A stretch of 64,000 nt of DNA from Salsipaludibacter sp963735045 (GTDB lineage: Bacteria > Actinomycetota > Nitriliruptoria > Nitriliruptorales > Nitriliruptoraceae). The stretch is from contig CAVTIZ010000002.1 of assembly GCA_963735045.1 (NCBI GenBank), forward strand, positions 186,001 to 250,000, written 5' to 3'. This document shows, piece after piece, positions 61,281 to 64,000 of this stretch. The translations under genes were made by a program, and so were the position numbers. A model generated the notes under the pieces. It searched no databases and was not told the origin of the DNA. It worked only from the letters and a program-made list of their open reading frames with translations. How positions within the stretch are numbered: position 1 is the first letter of the stretch; every line of letters begins with the position of its first letter.

Positions 61281-62138
61281 ATGGGTGATCGCGGGTCGCT
61301 GGCCGTCGTCGGGGGCGCGCGGGGAACCGTCCGGGGCTCCACGTCCTCACCGACCCTGTCCCTGCTGGGCGGGTTCCGGCTCGTGGTGGCCACCGAGGAG
61401 GTGGCCCTCGCCCGCGGGGAACAACGACTGGTGGCGTTGCTGGCCCTGCGCACGGCCCGTCACCAACCTCGTCGCCGAGTCGCGGCCACCCTGTGGCCCG
61501 ATCGCGACGGTGCGCAGGCACAGGCCTGCCTCCGTTCGAGCCTGTGGCGGCTGCGCCAGGCCGTCGACGTCGTGGACGAACGCCGCGACGACGGGGTGCG
61601 ACTGTCCGACGACGTGGTGGTGGACGTGCGCCGACTGGCCGCCAGCGGACGTCGACGACCGGCCGCAACCACGAGGCAGCGCATCGGCGGGTCCGGGGCC
61701 GCGTCCCGCGCAGCCACCGACGGGGCGGGCTGGGACGGGGCGGGCTGGGACGCCACGGGGTGGGACGTCGACGACCTCGCCGGCGGGCTGCTGCCGGACT
61801 GGGACGAGGACTGGGTCGTGGTGGAGCGCGAACGGCTGCGGCAACTGGGCCTGCACGTGCTCGAGGCGCGCGTGCGTGACCTGGCCGCGCGCGAGCGGTT
61901 CCTGGAGGCCTGTGACCTGGCGCATGCCACGATCGCGATGGACGACCTGCGCGAGAGCTCGCACCGGGCACTGATCGGCGTCCACCTCGCCGAGGGCAAC
62001 CACGCCGAGGCCGTCCGCCATGCACGGCGCTACCGGCGCCGCCTGCGACGCGAGCTCGGGCTGGACCCGTCCCCACTGCTCGACGACCTGGTGCGTCGGG
62101 CGGGGCGCAGTCCCGGGCGGGTCGAACGGTCGTCGTGA
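61281..62138 (+). CDS. SARP-type (BTAD) transcriptional regulator
   Basis: This 285-aa protein has an OmpR-like winged helix at residues about 25-115 (SLLGGFRLVV, RRRVAATLWPDRDGAQAQACLRSSLWRLR) followed by a bacterial transcriptional activation domain at about 170-270 (RERLRQLGLHVLEA, DDLRESSHRALIGVHLAEGN). Between them lies a Gly/Trp/Asp repeat (GAGWD). SARPs activate clusters by binding direct repeats. It is a candidate activator of the TIR/CHAT/protease region. GGGGGGA precedes the ATG. Confidence 0.88.
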   Translation: MGDRGSLAVVGGARGTVRGSTSSPTLSLLGGFRLVVATEEVALARGEQRLVALLALRTARHQPRRRVAATLWPDRDGAQAQACLRSSLWRLRQAVDVVDERRDDGVRLSDDVVVDVRRLAASGRRRPAATTRQRIGGSGAASRAATDGAGWDGAGWDATGWDVDDLAGGLLPDWDEDWVVVERERLRQLGLHVLEARVRDLAARERFLEACDLAHATIAMDDLRESSHRALIGVHLAEGNHAEAVRHARRYRRRLRRELGLDPSPLLDDLVRRAGRSPGRVERSS

Positions 62139-62294
62139 CGGACTCGTCACGCCGCCGTCGTAGGGTTCTTCCGACGTCGGGACGGCCGGCGGACGCGGGT
62201 CGACGCCGGGTCGACGCGCCGGGGACCACGGTGGCGGGGGGTGGGGCATGGCACGCTGCGACGACCCTGTTGCACACCTCGCCGGGAGGACGCC

Positions 62295-62642
62295 ATGCAG
62301 GTCCGGGGACAGGTGCGGGCGAGCGGGATCGCCACCGACACGCGCGGCCACGTGGTCGTTCGGGTCCTGGACGTGTCGCGTGCCGACGCGTCGTCGGTCG
62401 TGGTGGCCGAGGCAGACCTCGGCGACCACCCGCTCGTCCCCGGTGAGCCCTTCTCCCTGGACTTCACGATCGACGTCGGTGACCTCGATCCCCGGACCGT
62501 GCACGCCGTCACGGCCCACCTCGACACGACCGGGTCGGGTGAGGTCACCCGTGGCGACTGGCTCACCACGGAACACGTCGGCCTCCCACGCGCGTCCGAT
62601 GGCGACGACGTCGTCGTCGAGGTCCCGCTGCGCCCGGTGTAG
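62295..62642 (+). CDS. YbaY/YscW-like small beta-barrel protein
   Basis: This 115-aa protein begins MQVRGQVRASGIATDTRGHVVVRV and continues with VLDVSRADASSVVVAEADLG and PFSLDFTIDVGDLD, the pattern of the YbaY/YscW domain. Bacterial members are often lipoproteins, but no lipobox is present here. GGGAGGA lies 4 bases upstream. It precedes the astacin gene by 68 bp, probably in one operon. Confidence 0.65.
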   Translation: MQVRGQVRASGIATDTRGHVVVRVLDVSRADASSVVVAEADLGDHPLVPGEPFSLDFTIDVGDLDPRTVHAVTAHLDTTGSGEVTRGDWLTTEHVGLPRASDGDDVVVEVPLRPV

Positions 62643-62710
62643 CGCGACCGACACGTCCCGCACCCGGACACCCGAACCCGTGACCCGCGACCCACGACGA
62701 GGTGATCGCC

Positions 62711-63766
62711 ATGAGTGACCAGGAACCTCCCAGCAACGAACCCGACCCCGATGCCGAGGTCGACGTCGACGAGGAACACCTCGCCGGCGACGACGTCCGG
62801 ACCGGGTTCGTCGTCCTGTCGTCGGGCGACGTCACGCCCGTGCAGTACGCCGTGGTCGACGGCCTGGCCATCTTCGAGGGCGACATCGTCCTGGGCACCG
62901 TCGAGGAGATGGAGCGACGCAGTGCCGTGCTGTCGTCACGCGCCCAGCAGGGCGACGAGGACGTCGCGCACGGCGTGGCCATCACCGGCCAGGGCTTCCG
63001 CTGGCCCAACGCCACGATCCCCTACCAGGTCAGTGCCAGCCTGCCCAACGCCGGCCGGGTCACCGCCGCGGTCGCGCACTGGGAGGCCAACACCAACATG
63101 CGCCTGGTGCAGCGAACCGGGGCCAATGCGTCGTCGTACCCCAACTACGTCGAGGTCATCCCGGCCAGCGGGTGCTGGTCGCAGGTCGGGATGCAGGGCG
63201 GACGCCAGGAACTGGGCCTGGCCGGGGGGTGCGGCACCGGCTCGACCATCCACGAGTTCGGACATGCCTTCGGACTGTGGCACGAGCAGTCCCGCGAGGA
63301 CCGCGACAGCTACGTGACCATCCACTGGGAGAACATCGAGTCCGGCAAGAGCCACAACTTCAACCAGCACATCGCCGACGGCGACGACATCGGTGGCTAC
63401 GACTACGACTCGATCATGCACTACGGCCGGACCGCGTTCTCCAAGAACCTCCAGGACACGATCACGCCGAAGCAGGCGGGTGCCTCCATCGGCCAGCGAT
63501 CCGGGCTGTCCGCCGGCGACATCGCCGCCGTGCACCACATCTACCGGACCTGGCACCACGGCATCGGCGTGTCCCAGACCTACGCGACCCCGGCCAGCGA
63601 GAACGCGTGGGGCCACCTGTCCGGGCTGGGCTGGCGCAAGGTCAACCCCGACGCGCCGGCCGGCGTGACCAACGTCTTCGCGATGCTGGTGTGGGCCCGG
63701 GCGAAGGACCGGCCGGTGACGGTCGAACTCGACGGCTCGACGATCTACGCCGCCTACCTGTCGTGA
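62711..63766 (+). CDS. Astacin-family (M12A) metalloprotease, no signal peptide
   Basis: This 351-aa protein has an acidic N-terminal propeptide-like region (residues 1-90), then an astacin domain. The zinc site HEFGHAFGLWHEQ gives His181, Glu182, His185 and His191, followed by SREDRDSYVTIHWENI and the Met-turn SIMHYG (about 235). Residues about 288-351 are a separate C-terminal domain (QTYATP...NAWGHLSGLGWRKV...GVTNVFAMLVWA) that recurs alone in the next gene. The ATG at 62711 is favoured by GAGGTGA 6 bases upstream over GTG 62702. Lack of a signal is unusual because most astacins are secreted. Confidence 0.88.
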   Translation: MSDQEPPSNEPDPDAEVDVDEEHLAGDDVRTGFVVLSSGDVTPVQYAVVDGLAIFEGDIVLGTVEEMERRSAVLSSRAQQGDEDVAHGVAITGQGFRWPNATIPYQVSASLPNAGRVTAAVAHWEANTNMRLVQRTGANASSYPNYVEVIPASGCWSQVGMQGGRQELGLAGGCGTGSTIHEFGHAFGLWHEQSREDRDSYVTIHWENIESGKSHNFNQHIADGDDIGGYDYDSIMHYGRTAFSKNLQDTITPKQAGASIGQRSGLSAGDIAAVHHIYRTWHHGIGVSQTYATPASENAWGHLSGLGWRKVNPDAPAGVTNVFAMLVWARAKDRPVTVELDGSTIYAAYLS

Positions 63767-63858
63767 CCCGCACGACCCCACCGTCGGCCGTCCGCGGTCG
63801 CTGACCGGCCCGACCACCCGCACTCCCACCCGCAGCACCGATTCGAGAGGCAGCAACC

Positions 63859-64000
63859 ATGTGGACCACCGTCAACCAGACCTACGCCACCCCGGCGGGC
63901 AGCAACGCCTGGGCCCACATCGCCAGCGACGGGGCGTGGCGCAGGATCAAGCCGGACACGACCAGTGGCGTCACCAACGTGCACCTCATGCTGGTGGCCG
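63859..64000 (+). CDS. Small protein made of the astacin C-terminal domain (3' end beyond window)
   Basis: The ATG at 63859 follows GAGAGG by 8 bases. The 47 visible residues (MWTTVNQTYATPAGSNAWAH, then GAWRRIKPDTTSGVTNV and HLMLVA) align nearly end to end with the C-terminal domain of the astacin encoded just upstream. A stand-alone copy of an effector's accessory domain could be a partner, decoy or inhibitor. The family is not recognised. Confidence 0.75.
   Translation, partial: MWTTVNQTYATPAGSNAWAHIASDGAWRRIKPDTTSGVTNVHLMLVA

Overview
The window is about 64 kb of very GC-rich (roughly 70-75%), densely coded chromosome from an actinobacterium. Three gene neighbourhoods support this from established knowledge of the phylum: topA-tmk-holB with an MFS-thymidylate kinase fusion, the DUF4446-pheA-serS neighbourhood, and MarP-, SARP/BTAD- and DUF2236-type proteins. 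A deep-branching lineage such as Nitriliruptoria is possible, but the sequence alone does not prove it. Many -10-like elements read TAGNNT, and at least one gene (tmk at 1940) looks leaderless.

Layout. 1-6 kb: 3' end of topA, an inverted methyltransferase, an MFS-Tmk fusion overlapping holB, and a thioesterase. 6-13.7 kb: a CPBP membrane protease, a Rossmann-fold protein, a molybdopterin oxidoreductase, tRNA-Thr(CGT), a DUF4349 lipoprotein, acylphosphatase, a DUF2236 oxygenase-like protein and a D,D-carboxypeptidase. 13.7-22 kb: pgi, divergent from gltBD (glutamate synthase), with a three-palindrome control region between them. 22-30 kb: a secreted duplicated protein with EF-hand-like loops, a GNAT, a RibD/DHFR-like protein, a methyltransferase, a hydrolase and a secreted M14 carboxypeptidase. 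30-35 kb: an ArsR-SRPBCC/DUF1905 operon with a clear operator, a RecQ-phosphoribosyltransferase fusion, a MarP-like protease and a DsrE protein. 35-41 kb: a methylated-amine catabolic cluster (IclR regulator, non-pyrrolysine MttB homologue and dimethylglycine-dehydrogenase-like enzyme, divergent from an amine oxidase) with a perfect IclR-type inverted repeat. 41-45.8 kb: housekeeping genes DUF4446, pheA, a TrkA-C membrane protein, serS and a membrane protein.

45.8-64 kb is the accessory and most interesting part. It encodes a nucleotide-hydrolase-like (DRHyd) + TPR-S protein, an M15-type peptidase with a peptidoglycan-binding-like tail, a metzincin protease, and a giant protein of about 1,826 aa. 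The giant protein combines two alpha/beta hydrolases, an M17-N/macro-like domain, a CHAT caspase-like protease and TPR repeats, and it is interrupted by an apparent 1-nt frameshift. Beyond it lie tRNA-Ser(TGA), mmsA, a soluble TIR protein, a membrane-anchored TIR protein, a DUF2630 protein, a SARP-type regulator, a YbaY-like protein, an astacin protease, and the start of a gene encoding only the astacin's C-terminal domain. The domain set resembles the nucleotide-centred bacterial conflict networks in which TIR or DRHyd enzymes feed CHAT/caspase-like effectors. That the genes work together is inference: they are on both strands and are interrupted by tRNA-Ser and mmsA.
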